A DNA stretch of 38,589 nt from Lachnospiraceae bacterium (GTDB taxonomy: Bacteria > Bacillota > Clostridia > Lachnospirales > Lachnospiraceae), in assembly GCA_013316825.1 (NCBI GenBank), contig WSLY01000025.1:1-38589 (forward strand), given 5' to 3'. A program made the translations under genes and the position numbers. Positions within the stretch are counted from its first letter, which is position 1, and each line of letters begins with the position of its first letter. This document shows, piece after piece, positions 7,458 to 16,954 of this stretch. The notes below the pieces were generated by a model. That model made no database searches. It was given only the letters and a program-made list of their open reading frames with translations, and was not told the DNA's origin.

Positions 7458-8326
7458 TTGCTCACGCAGACATCCCCACTGACAGAACCAATATCCATAA
7501 CAGGTGTATTTTCCACAGCACCGCTTCCCATATGCGCCAGTACATAATGACTGCTTCTATTGTTTATTTGTGCTGACGGCAAGTCCAAGTCAATATCGCC
7601 GCTGACAGTTCTGGCTTCTATGCTGACACTACTGTCAGCGGCAACTTTAACGTCCGCATCGCCGCTAACGGTTGTTATTTTTACCGGCTGTGTCACTGTC
7701 GCAAAGCCTGCCGCAATGTCTCCGCTGATGCTTTCCAGTACTGTTTTTGCATCCAGTCCGCCCACCGCCACGTCACCGCTTTTTGTCTTCACATACAGGC
7801 TTCCCCTGCCGCTCTTTAAGCTTATGTCTCCGCTCGCCGAAAAGAGCTGTCTGTCCCCCCATGCTTCCTCCACATCAATATCTCCGCTCAAACTTTCTAT
7901 CAGAATATGCTCCGCCTGCACTCTTCCTACGCTGGCATCCCCGCTTGCTGTTTTCATCTGCAGATTCTGAAGCTCCCATATATCCCTCATAGAGACATCT
8001 CCGCTCTTGCTTTCCGCATATATCTGCCCTGTAAAACCGGAAGGAATTATGAATTCTATCTTATGTTTCCCTGTTGTGATTCCCCAAAAAATACCGCTCA
8101 CACTGACGGAAAGCAGCGCCTTATCCCTCCCCTCAAAGCAGAGCGCGGTCCCCCTTTGTTCCACTCTCATCAGCTCCGTATCCTGATTTCCGTATTCTTT
8201 TACCAGCAATTCCTCTCCATCACCATGCAAAAAAACAATATCCCGAAAAGTTTCCCGCACCCAGATGGTCTCAATTCCTTCCAATGAAAAATTTCCTGTA
8301 TATACCACGTCGCTACTTGTAAACAT
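7454..8326 (-). CDS. DUF4097-type beta-strand-repeat protein
   Basis: A 290-residue protein built mostly of short beta strands. From about residue 105 on it has a repeating pattern with nine SGD turns (KSGDVS, ASGDAS, LSGDID, ASGDIS and so on) spaced about 18-22 residues apart, the hallmark of DUF4097 (PF13349) beta-solenoid proteins. There is no signal peptide or membrane helix, so it is probably cytoplasmic or bound to a membrane partner. ATG 8326 has AGGAGG upstream with a 7-nt spacer; an upstream in-frame start at 8380 lies inside the protease gene and lacks such a site. It is the last gene of the XRE/beta-repeat - M48 protease operon, 26 nt after the protease. Function unknown. Confidence 0.85.
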   Translation of the reverse strand: MFTSSDVVYTGNFSLEGIETIWVRETFRDIVFLHGDGEELLVKEYGNQDTELMRVEQRGTALCFEGRDKALLSVSVSGIFWGITTGKHKIEFIIPSGFTGQIYAESKSGDVSMRDIWELQNLQMKTASGDASVGRVQAEHILIESLSGDIDVEEAWGDRQLFSASGDISLKSGRGSLYVKTKSGDVAVGGLDAKTVLESISGDIAAGFATVTQPVKITTVSGDADVKVAADSSVSIEARTVSGDIDLDLPSAQINNRSSHYVLAHMGSGAVENTPVMDIGSVSGDVCVSN

Positions 8327-8352
8327 ACAAATCCTCCTCGCACCTTGTTTTT

Positions 8353-9597
8353 TTACGAATGCTTGCGCTGTGACATGCAAGCTTCTATCGCCTCAATCCG
8401 CTGGCTCATTGTGGGATGGTCGTAAGTAAGCTTTACCACCAACGGATGCGGGCTCAGACAGACAAAAGAATCTTTTGAAAGTACCTTCAAGCCCGAAATC
8501 AAAGCTTCTCCGTAACCGTTTTCAGCAGCAAACCGATCTGCCGCATACTCGCACCTGCGGATTAAGACGCCGGAAAGCAGTCCCAGAAAAGGAGACAGGA
8601 AAGCAAGGCACACAGACGTCAAAAGAAGAAAGGCATAGCCATAATTTAATCCCGAAAAGCCAAAATATGCATAAATCTCCGGTCTGGAAACCAACACCCA
8701 GGCAATCAGAACGTAGATTACAATATGAAGCATGTTAATTCCATAGAGCTTCAAAGTATCCCTATGCTTGTTATGTCCCATTTCATGAGCAAATACCGCC
8801 ACAATTTCATCATCCGTCATAAGCTCTAAAAGCGTATCGTATAAAACGATGGTCTTTGTCTTTCCCAACCCCGAAAAATAAGCATTTGCCTTGGAGGAGC
8901 GCTTTGACGCATCCATCACCTTGATTTCCTTTACTGTACAGCCGTTTTCAGAAAGAAGCGCGCAGAGACGCTCCCGCAGTTCCCCATCGGGCAGCGGCGT
9001 AAATTTATTGAAAATACGTCCCATAAAAGGGCTGATTATCACAAGGACCAGCAAAAAGACCAGCATAATTCCCACAAAGACAGGAAGAAACCAGTTGCCC
9101 AGCGCGCGGTGAACAAAGATGAACAAGCTCAAAATGCCGCAGGTAATGACAAGATTGATAATTAGATTCTTTAACTGGTCTATCAAAAAGGTCTTTTTTG
9201 TGGTGCGGTTAAATCCATATTTCTGCTCAATTCCCATCGTATCCACATATTCAAAGGCAAAAAGCGCAGTCAGGAATACAAGACCGTCCAGAATCAAAAC
9301 CATATTTCCCGCCGCGTAATCACCCTCTATGCCAAACAGGTCTAACAATTGTGCATGGATATTCAACCCAATCATGACAAAAGTAATCACGTACGTTATG
9401 ATATGCCGGAAAAATGCCAGTCTTGTTTTTTCCTTGTGATAGGCAAGCCACTTCGCATAAGACGCCTTGTCATACACATCTTTTACATTTTCCGGAATTT
9501 CCCTGTCGGCTGACTTTATCTCCAGATACTGCATAAAGGTTTCAAACAAAAACACGATGAGGATAACCGCCATTGCAATATATTTATAATTCATCAT
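8353..9597 (-). CDS. M48-family membrane metallopeptidase (Ste24/CaaX protease 1-like)
   Basis: A 414-residue integral membrane zinc protease. The N-terminal M48_N region has several helices (residues 5-25, 65-85, 100-118, 145-165, 175-200). The zinc motif HEMGHNKH is near residue 277, with the third ligand Glu in CEYAADRFA near 355, followed by a cytosolic-type C-terminal helix region. Relatives remove prenylated tails or clip membrane proteins; bacterial substrates are mostly unknown. The ATG at 9597 overlaps the upstream gene's TGA (ATGA); a second ATG at 9594 is better spaced from GGGAG. The neighbours are a membrane regulator and a beta-repeat protein, which suggests a regulatory protease role. 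That is inference. Confidence 0.9.
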   Translation of the reverse strand: MMNYKYIAMAVILIVFLFETFMQYLEIKSADREIPENVKDVYDKASYAKWLAYHKEKTRLAFFRHIITYVITFVMIGLNIHAQLLDLFGIEGDYAAGNMVLILDGLVFLTALFAFEYVDTMGIEQKYGFNRTTKKTFLIDQLKNLIINLVITCGILSLFIFVHRALGNWFLPVFVGIMLVFLLVLVIISPFMGRIFNKFTPLPDGELRERLCALLSENGCTVKEIKVMDASKRSSKANAYFSGLGKTKTIVLYDTLLELMTDDEIVAVFAHEMGHNKHRDTLKLYGINMLHIVIYVLIAWVLVSRPEIYAYFGFSGLNYGYAFLLLTSVCLAFLSPFLGLLSGVLIRRCEYAADRFAAENGYGEALISGLKVLSKDSFVCLSPHPLVVKLTYDHPTMSQRIEAIEACMSQRKHS

Positions 9598-10496
9598 GAC
9601 TCCCTTTCCGCGCTGCTTTGCTGCGCCTCACGAGCTTTCATCTGCTTTTTCCATCTTAGATGGCACAGCAAATCCTTGATAAAAGAAACAAGCGAGTAAT
9701 ATATCGGTATAGTCAGAAAAGCTATCCACCCCATCCAGTTTCCTTCCAGAAAGCCAACTGTCAAAAAAATCAAAAGCATGTATACCGGATATGCAAAAAG
9801 ACTCGCATTTCTTCTTCTTACTGCCGTAATCAGACTTTCCAAAATCGGTATCCACAAGAGCAAAAGCCATCCCGGATGCCATGCATGGTATACGATGCCG
9901 ATGACAAGGTATGCGATGCAGATTATCAAGGCAGTCGGAAACTGAAGCCTCGGCTGTGCCGTCCAGCCTTTTTTACTCGGAAACACCTCTCTGCCGTTCT
10001 CTACAATATGTATGCCATCCCAGCCATTTTCTTCTTCGCGGAAAGCCGACCTGCCATGCTCATCCACATGAATCCCTTTCCAGTCTACATGTACCTTCTC
10101 CCCGCCGTCTTCTTCTACATGAATGCCGTTCCAGCCGACATGAACCCTTTGTCCGTCCTTCTGTACATCAATGCCGCCTTTTCCAATATGGACGCCGACG
10201 TTTTCATCTCCATTTCCTGCGCTCCATTTTTCGTTGAAGTCATTGAAATCTGTTCCATTTTGCTCATCCGGCTCCTTGGGCATGGGGATTTCATCCTCCG
10301 TCCGCAGCAGTTCATCTAAAGATACACCGTAAAGCCGCGCCAGAAGAATCAAGTTGTCCGTATCCGGCGATGCTTCCGCACGCTCCCATTTACTGACCGC
10401 CTGCCTGCTGATTCCCAGCTTTTCCGCCAGCGCTTCCTGTGACAGATTGTTTGCCTTGCGCAAATTTACAAGTCTGTTTGCAATTTCTATATTCAT
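9594..10496 (-). CDS. XRE regulator fused to beta-type repeats and a four-helix membrane domain
   Basis: A 300-residue protein in three parts. Residues 1-65 form a helix-turn-helix (LSQEALAEKLGISRQAVSKWERA). About 97-175 contain four copies of a 17-18-residue repeat around the motif hxVxWxGIHVxEDG (GKGGIDVQKDG, GWNGIHVEEDG, DWKGIHVDEHG, GWDGIHIVENG). About 188-290 hold four hydrophobic helices and a basic tail. ATG 10496 is chosen for GGGAG 5 nt upstream; longer in-frame starts exist but lack a site. It is first in an operon with the M48 protease (ATGA overlap) and the DUF4097 protein. It may sense membrane or envelope state; target and signal are unknown. Confidence 0.82.
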   Translation of the reverse strand: MNIEIANRLVNLRKANNLSQEALAEKLGISRQAVSKWERAEASPDTDNLILLARLYGVSLDELLRTEDEIPMPKEPDEQNGTDFNDFNEKWSAGNGDENVGVHIGKGGIDVQKDGQRVHVGWNGIHVEEDGGEKVHVDWKGIHVDEHGRSAFREEENGWDGIHIVENGREVFPSKKGWTAQPRLQFPTALIICIAYLVIGIVYHAWHPGWLLLLWIPILESLITAVRRRNASLFAYPVYMLLIFLTVGFLEGNWMGWIAFLTIPIYYSLVSFIKDLLCHLRWKKQMKAREAQQSSAERES

Positions 10497-10669
10497 ATAT
10501 GCTCCCATCTGCGCTTCCGCGCATATCTGTAGTTTTCTTTTCCCGGGAAAACTGCCAAAAGCTTTGTGCCTTTCAGTATAGGGAAACCCTCGTGGTTGCA
10601 CCATACATTCTGGTTTTCATTTGCAGCTTTTGGGGGGCAACCATCGGTTGCATCCCAGTATTTATGGCA

Positions 10670-10697
10670 ATAGAAGGCAGATATATCTGCCTTCTAT
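10670..10697. repeat. Perfect 28-nt palindrome after the 839-residue protein gene
   Basis: Arms 10670-10683 and 10684-10697 are exact reverse complements (ATAGAAGGCAGATA / its complement), giving a 14-bp dyad. It starts one base after the TAG stop of the minus-strand gene. No T-run follows on either strand, so it is not a standard terminator. It may still end transcription or protect the mRNA 3' end. A second hairpin, GCAACC-ATC-GGTTGC, lies close by in the same gap. Confidence 0.6.
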
Positions 10698-10698
10698 C

Positions 10699-13218
10699 CT
10701 ACCTTATATATGTCATAAAGCTATTGCCGTTCTCCTGCATCCATTCCGTAAAATCCCGCTGTCCAACTCTTTTGATATCCCCCATCTGCGGATTCATCAC
10801 ACCATAGCTGTATTCGTTAAAGCCGACAATCAACACCGCATTGCCGTCGTTCAAGGCAGCCAGCACAGGTATATCCTGATTGACATAATAGAGCACAGCC
10901 TCCGGCGAGCAGCCCTTCAAATCCAAAATTTGTGCACCGACCAGATTTTCCTCCAAAATGGCATATGCGCTTTTCCCTCTTGCAAGCAAATACTCCGAAT
11001 TGACAAACACACCCTCCAGCTTCAGCATGGCATCCAGACAGACGGAAAGGCTGCTGCGCTCCTCGCCCGCTTCTGCGGCCTCTATTGCCATAATTTGATT
11101 CCTTGCCGCCCTGTTTCCCCGCAGCCACACATAATCGCCGTTGTCATTCATCACAATACCGGACACGCTGTCCGCCAAAAGAACCGCTTTCGCCGGTTCC
11201 CTGTATATCCCCGCAATTCCTTCCGGCCCATAGACATAAAACCAGCCCTCTCCGGCTCCGCCATCCGGTATCAGCTCGCGGCTTCCCTCGTACAGCACCT
11301 CCTTGGGTGTAAGCACCTGAAGCGTTTTTTCATCAATTGCCTTTCTGACTGCTATCTGAATATATTTCCCGTAGTTTTCCGTGATGACGGCACTCACCAT
11401 GTTCTTGCTGCTGCCTTCTTCACTGCTGTTCATAATATAGTCCTGTACCGTTTCTACATAAGAGCCGTTCTCCGTCTTTATCAGACGGTTTAACGTAATC
11501 TGATTGTTCTGCATGATACAACTGCTGACAAAAATATCTTCCTGTCTGTAGGTTTTCAGCGTTTTCCCCTCCGGACTGCTGATGTGTACGGCATACATAG
11601 GGAATGTAGTTCTGCCTGCGCTGTCCATGTAAATATCGCTCCTGCGCGCCAGTCCATAGACCAAATCCTCTCCCATAAAGCCCAGCGGCATGATGCACTC
11701 ATTCGCACCCGCGCTTATGCTTATCTTCTCCCTGCTCGCCAGATTCATCAGGACAAGCTCTTTTGCTTCGTACAGATTCCCTTCCGTCTGCCACACTACC
11801 ATCTTGTTATTTCCGGACACCTTCATACTGCCATCCTGCGTAATTTCAACAATTTGACTGTATGTCTTTTCCGCAAGGTTAATTTCATAAACAAAATTGT
11901 CTAGCTTCAGATAAAGATAGTTTTCCCTGCTCAAATATATAAGCTGTTCTACTTCCGACTTCAATATCTGATAGGTCTTGTGATATGGAATATAGAGCTC
12001 TTCTTCCACGGTGTTCACCGTACTGTCATAATAATAAATCTGCAGCCCAACCTCTCCTTCGTGTCTGCCCCTGTTCATATAGCCATATACTGCAAAGCGA
12101 ACGCCTCCCTCATCAATATCCAGCACCTTAATGCCATGTTGATTGTAAAGCGTTCTCGCATCTGCATGATATCTGTCATAAAATCCAAAGATAACCGCTA
12201 TCCGATTTGTTGTGACATTGTAGCTGTAGAGCCTGTTCTGCACTTCAAAAGCAAAAACATTGCCGTCTTCGCTCTCTATCACGGGCATATCCTCGCTCTC
12301 CACGCCTATCAGTATCTTGTCATTGGCATAAATATCATCCTGCTCATCCACAAGGCTGTTCATGGTGCGGTTATAATCCAAAAGGTATATTCTGTCCGTC
12401 GTATAGCGCAGCCGGTAGTATTCTTCGACATAAAAATACTTTATATCGTCGCCGCTTCCCGTAGATACCACATAATGCGACACAATACTCGCTGTCTGGG
12501 CGGCAAGCTCCGTAACATTAAATATCGGATCCGTGACCGGGGATACCTGCAGCTTCCCCCACGAAATCTGATTCAGCGTACAGTGAATATCCACCTTATG
12601 CAGTGTGGAATTGTCGCCCTCCGCATTTGTTTCCATATAAATTGCTAAGTCCCGCACCGCATCCTTATCAAAGGTTTTATGGTGAAAGTCCATCGCAAAC
12701 TGCAGCTTTTCCGCCAAATGAAAGTTTTCCGTCCACACGATTCTGGTATAATAACGTATGTTACGCCCATCTTCCCCACCCAGCAGTAAAATCAGCTCAT
12801 ACTCTTTATTTTGTTCTATCAAGTCCTTTACCGTGATGGTTCCGGTAATCCTGCCGTCCCTTTCCTCGTACTCTGTTATGGAAGTATTCTCTATCAGCCT
12901 GCTTCCATCCACGCTTCTCACTTCATAGGAGAGTGCCGCAATGGGCATACCATAAGTCTCAATCGCAAATTCCGTAGTACGTCCCCCGTTCAATCCCGTT
13001 ATGGTGTCCCGCATAAAAACAGTATTCATGGGCTGCACATAACCATGCAGCTCATTATATACCATCCCGTCCATTCCCATATATACGACCGGAAGACTTG
13101 CCGGCGGCATCTCCGCCGTCAAATCGTTATTTCCCTGATTCATAATTCTGCTGATAATAAAAATTGCCGCAAAAAAGGTAATCCCGAACACGATTCCTTT
13201 TAGTATCGCTTTTTTCAA
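10699..13218 (-). CDS. Large membrane-anchored protein with degenerate C39-like C-terminal domain
   Basis: An 839-residue protein I do not recognise by name. Residues 5-24 are a single hydrophobic helix (uncleaved signal or anchor), so the rest is probably extracellular. The middle (about 250-690) is rich in short beta strands with propeller-like features (YSYNVTTNRIAV, VYEINLAEKTYSQI). The last 117 residues resemble a C39-like cysteine peptidase, with a possible catalytic Cys727 and NP at 809-810. The usual GHAVLIVG His is Asn793, so it is probably inactive. The start is TTG 13218 overlapping the methyltransferase TGA, with GGAGG upstream. It is translationally linked to that gene. Confidence 0.75.
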   Translation of the reverse strand: MKKAILKGIVFGITFFAAIFIISRIMNQGNNDLTAEMPPASLPVVYMGMDGMVYNELHGYVQPMNTVFMRDTITGLNGGRTTEFAIETYGMPIAALSYEVRSVDGSRLIENTSITEYEERDGRITGTITVKDLIEQNKEYELILLLGGEDGRNIRYYTRIVWTENFHLAEKLQFAMDFHHKTFDKDAVRDLAIYMETNAEGDNSTLHKVDIHCTLNQISWGKLQVSPVTDPIFNVTELAAQTASIVSHYVVSTGSGDDIKYFYVEEYYRLRYTTDRIYLLDYNRTMNSLVDEQDDIYANDKILIGVESEDMPVIESEDGNVFAFEVQNRLYSYNVTTNRIAVIFGFYDRYHADARTLYNQHGIKVLDIDEGGVRFAVYGYMNRGRHEGEVGLQIYYYDSTVNTVEEELYIPYHKTYQILKSEVEQLIYLSRENYLYLKLDNFVYEINLAEKTYSQIVEITQDGSMKVSGNNKMVVWQTEGNLYEAKELVLMNLASREKISISAGANECIMPLGFMGEDLVYGLARRSDIYMDSAGRTTFPMYAVHISSPEGKTLKTYRQEDIFVSSCIMQNNQITLNRLIKTENGSYVETVQDYIMNSSEEGSSKNMVSAVITENYGKYIQIAVRKAIDEKTLQVLTPKEVLYEGSRELIPDGGAGEGWFYVYGPEGIAGIYREPAKAVLLADSVSGIVMNDNGDYVWLRGNRAARNQIMAIEAAEAGEERSSLSVCLDAMLKLEGVFVNSEYLLARGKSAYAILEENLVGAQILDLKGCSPEAVLYYVNQDIPVLAALNDGNAVLIVGFNEYSYGVMNPQMGDIKRVGQRDFTEWMQENGNSFMTYIR

Positions 13219-14393
13219 TCTGCCGTTTCCTCCTCCAAGAGCCTCTGCAGGGTTGTCTTCACATGAAGAAAATCCGTTGTCCGCGAAATCCTTCCGCCTT
13301 TATGACGGATTCCGTTCTTTTTCACCGCACGAATCAATAGGTTTTTGGGCGTATGCTCCATATCAATAAATTCCAGAATCTGCGTCTCATACCCCATTTC
13401 TTCCAACAAATTGGCGCGCACCGCATCCGTCATAAGCGCCGCCATACGCTCTTTTACAATCCCATATTTTAAAATAGCAGACAGTTCCGGACATGCAAGC
13501 TGCCGGTTCATCTCATGCTGACAGCAGGGAACCGCCATAATCACCTGCGCCCCCCACTTCACCGCTTTATACAAGGCATAGTCCGTCGCCGTATCACAGG
13601 CGTGGAGCGTCACCACCATATCCACACTCTCTGCACCCTCGTATGTGCCGATATCTCCTTTTTCAAAATGCAGATTTTCATAGTGGAATTTTTCAGCCAG
13701 CGCATTACAGGCATCAATGACATCTTCCTTTAAGTCAAGCCCCGTTACGAAAAGCCTGTATCCCTTCATGATGTGCAGGTAATAGTACATGGCGAAGGTT
13801 AGGTACGCTTTGCCGCAGCCGAAATCAATAATGCGCACCTCTCTGTCTGTGGGGAGCTTTTTCACAATATCCCCTATGAATTCCAAGTATCGGTTAATCT
13901 GGCGGAATTTATCATACTTTGCTTTTACAACCTTTCCGTCCTTCGTCTGCACGCCAAGTCCGACCAGAAAGTCTATGGGTTGTCCTTCCTCCAGAATATA
14001 CTGTTTCACACGGTTGTGCGCAGGCGCTTCCCATTTTCCGTTTTCTGCCCCTTTACACGCTGCCGCCCCGCTCCTTTTCTTTTTCTTTATGGTTACCTTT
14101 CCCTTCTTGCTGACAAGCACCGTCACCATATGTGTATCAGAAACAAACTCTGCCTGCCGGAAGTTATCCCTGATATATGCAGACAACCGCTCTGCCAGCT
14201 CTTCCCCCGTACAATTATGATGAAAAACCTGTGTTCCACGATATAGAGTCTCTTGAAAATGCGGACTGCCTTTCAGCAAAACGGGGGTTATTTTTATCTT
14301 GCTTCCCTTTTCTGTTTTCAGGGGATTGCTCAAAACTGCTTGTCGCATCCCCTCCTCAATCATCTCATTCAGCACTGCCTGCAGCTCTTCCAT
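13215..14393 (-). CDS. Class I SAM-dependent methyltransferase (Methyltransf_32-like)
   Basis: A 392-residue cytoplasmic protein. The N-terminal 130 residues are a variable domain with a basic KKGKVTIKKKKR patch. The C-terminal part is a Rossmann methyltransferase with VRIIDFGCGKAYLTFAMYYYL (SAM loop, about residue 187-207), VTGLDLKEDVIDACN (ribose-binding acidic residue), VVTLHACDTATDY and VPCCQHEMNRQL. The last motif is typical of the PF13679 family that includes METTL25-like proteins. The substrate is unknown; the basic patch would fit RNA. ATG 14393 has GGGAG 7 nt upstream. The downstream 839-residue gene overlaps it by 4 nt. Confidence 0.85.
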   Translation of the reverse strand: MEELQAVLNEMIEEGMRQAVLSNPLKTEKGSKIKITPVLLKGSPHFQETLYRGTQVFHHNCTGEELAERLSAYIRDNFRQAEFVSDTHMVTVLVSKKGKVTIKKKKRSGAAACKGAENGKWEAPAHNRVKQYILEEGQPIDFLVGLGVQTKDGKVVKAKYDKFRQINRYLEFIGDIVKKLPTDREVRIIDFGCGKAYLTFAMYYYLHIMKGYRLFVTGLDLKEDVIDACNALAEKFHYENLHFEKGDIGTYEGAESVDMVVTLHACDTATDYALYKAVKWGAQVIMAVPCCQHEMNRQLACPELSAILKYGIVKERMAALMTDAVRANLLEEMGYETQILEFIDMEHTPKNLLIRAVKKNGIRHKGGRISRTTDFLHVKTTLQRLLEEETAD

Positions 14394-14448
14394 CTGTCTC
14401 TCCCCGCGTCCGCTTCTTTGAACCTTTCTTTCAACTTGTCCTCATGAT

Positions 14449-14509
14449 AATATAGCCATAGCGCCTTTGCTCTTTTTATGACAGGGCTTTTAAGCACTAT
14501 GACTATATT
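14449..14509. repeat. 13-bp inverted repeat upstream of the methyltransferase gene
   Basis: AATATAGCCATAG (14449-14461) and CTATGACTATATT (14497-14509) are reverse complements except for one wobble position, with a 35-nt spacer. It lies in the intergenic gap before the methyltransferase start and includes the only -10-like TATATT there. It could be an operator or a terminator for the upstream minus-strand gene; neither is certain. Confidence 0.4.
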
Positions 14510-14535
14510 TTAATGGCTTTACGCAAAAACCACAA

Positions 14536-14585
14536 CTAAAATTTTAAGAAACCGCGCCGCCTAAAATTTTAAGAAACCGCGCCGC
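14536..14585. repeat. Exact tandem duplication of a 25-bp unit over a stop codon
   Basis: The unit beginning CTAAAATTTTAAGAAACCGC occurs at 14536-14560 and again, identical, at 14561-14585. The second copy holds the last codons and TAG stop of the minus-strand hypothetical gene; the first copy is an untranslated echo. 25 is not a multiple of 3, so the copies are in different frames. Confidence 0.95.
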
Positions 14586-14950
14586 CCTCCATGCCTTCTC
14601 CTGTATATTTCATAATACAAAATAATTTGTACCATGTCGCCCATCCATTCCCATTTTTCAGGAGAAGCAGGCGCTTGCTCACTTTCCTCTTCTTCCTGCT
14701 TTAATATGGTAATCACATTTTCCGAGAGTCTGTACAACTGCCATTTGTCAGGATACTCATCATAGAGCATACTTCCCTCATAGTCCATTTTATCTAAAAT
14801 TTCGGCAATCCGTTTTTGCAGTTGTTTTGCCTGCGCCGGATACATCTGCTGAAAATACTCCAAATCCTTCCATACGCTGTCTTCCTCACGCATAAAATAT
14901 GGTGCCGGATAAGACATGTAAAAAGGCAGGATTCTGTGCTGATAATCCAT
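14561..14950 (-). CDS. Small conserved-looking hypothetical protein
   Basis: A 129-residue acidic protein starting with ATG 14950. It is helical, rich in Tyr and Glu (MDYQHRILPFYMSYP at the start, YFQQMYPAQAKQLQKRIAEILDKMDYEG, EWMGDMVQIILYYEIYRRRHGGRRG at the end), and has no signal peptide or membrane helix. The upstream region on the minus strand shows GGAAAGCGGAGAGCGG before the ATG, so translation is plausible. I do not recognise the family and assign no function. It lies between the atp operon terminator and the methyltransferase. Its 3' end sits in the 25-bp tandem duplication. Confidence 0.7.
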   Translation of the reverse strand: MDYQHRILPFYMSYPAPYFMREEDSVWKDLEYFQQMYPAQAKQLQKRIAEILDKMDYEGSMLYDEYPDKWQLYRLSENVITILKQEEEESEQAPASPEKWEWMGDMVQIILYYEIYRRRHGGRRGFLKF

Positions 14951-15028
14951 AGTCCGCTCTCCGCTTTCCCTTTTTTTCAGTATATGCAGCGAGCAAAGGG
15001 GCGGTCACTCTCAGGCAGGACTTCCGCC

Positions 15029-15061
15029 AAAAAAGGAAGCAGAAAAAAATTCTGCTTCCTT
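15029..15061 (-). terminator. Rho-independent terminator of the atp operon
   Basis: A perfect 12-bp stem (AAGGAAGCAGAA 15033-15044 and its complement 15050-15061) with a 5-nt loop. On the minus strand it is followed by a T6 tract (plus 15029-15034). It lies 6 nt after the atpC stop. Confidence 0.88.
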
Positions 15062-15066
15062 CAAAA

Positions 15067-15462
15067 TTACTTCAATACGGATATTCTTGCCATGGCGCGT
15101 AGCAGCGCGGTCTCTGCCCTTGCCATATCCGTCTCGGGCGTGTGATTTTTAATACGCTCTTCCGCACGATGCAGTGCCGCCTCCGCTCTTTCCGCATCAA
15201 TCTCCGTCGGCCACTCTATGATTTCCGCCAGCACCGTGACACTGTCCTGCAGAATCTCCACAAAACCGGCATGCAGCGCCGCTTCCTTCGTCTCATTTTC
15301 CTCCGTGATTGTCAGAATTCCCGGCTTTATCACCACAGTCATAGGAATATGCCCCGGCAGAACACCGATTTCGCCTTCGGTGGTATTGAGTTCTACCATG
15401 TTCGCATCGCCTTCATAAAACACCCTGTCAGGGGTAATAATCCGCAGCTTAAACTGTTCCAT
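15067..15462 (-). CDS. atpC: F1 ATP synthase epsilon subunit
   Basis: A 131-residue epsilon subunit of the F1 central stalk, controlling catalysis and coupling. The N-terminal beta-sandwich shows FKLRIITPDRVFYEG and TTEGEIGVLPGHIPM; the C-terminal helical hairpin is residues 85-131 (AERAEAALHRAEERI). I prefer ATG 15462 because family members start at this point and AGGTAG lies upstream. A GTG at 15477 overlapping the atpD stop is possible and would add five residues. It is the last gene of the atp operon, followed by a strong terminator. Confidence 0.95.
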   Translation of the reverse strand: MEQFKLRIITPDRVFYEGDANMVELNTTEGEIGVLPGHIPMTVVIKPGILTITEENETKEAALHAGFVEILQDSVTVLAEIIEWPTEIDAERAEAALHRAEERIKNHTPETDMARAETALLRAMARISVLK

Positions 15463-15473
15463 AGCGCTACCTG

Positions 15474-16889
<1,416 letters not shown>

Positions 16890-16954
16890 TTATGCCTTAA
16901 CGCTGCCCAATGCAGGCAAATACCGTCTGCATGGCAAAACGCCCTTTGCTGCAC

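Noticed and set aside
10637..10651. GCAACC-ATC-GGTTGC hairpin as a terminator
   Set aside because: The stem is short with no T-run on either strand. It is noted only as a neighbour of the 28-nt palindrome.
10621..11493. Plus-strand 290-residue frame
   Set aside because: It lies antisense to the well-supported 839-residue gene and its gap, has no ribosome site and shows no family features.
11980..12648. Plus-strand 222-residue frame
   Set aside because: It is fully antisense inside the 839-residue gene, with low-complexity Ile/His-rich translation and no start signal.
14536..14585. 25-bp direct repeats as attachment sites or transposon target duplications
   Set aside because: The copies are directly adjacent with nothing between them.
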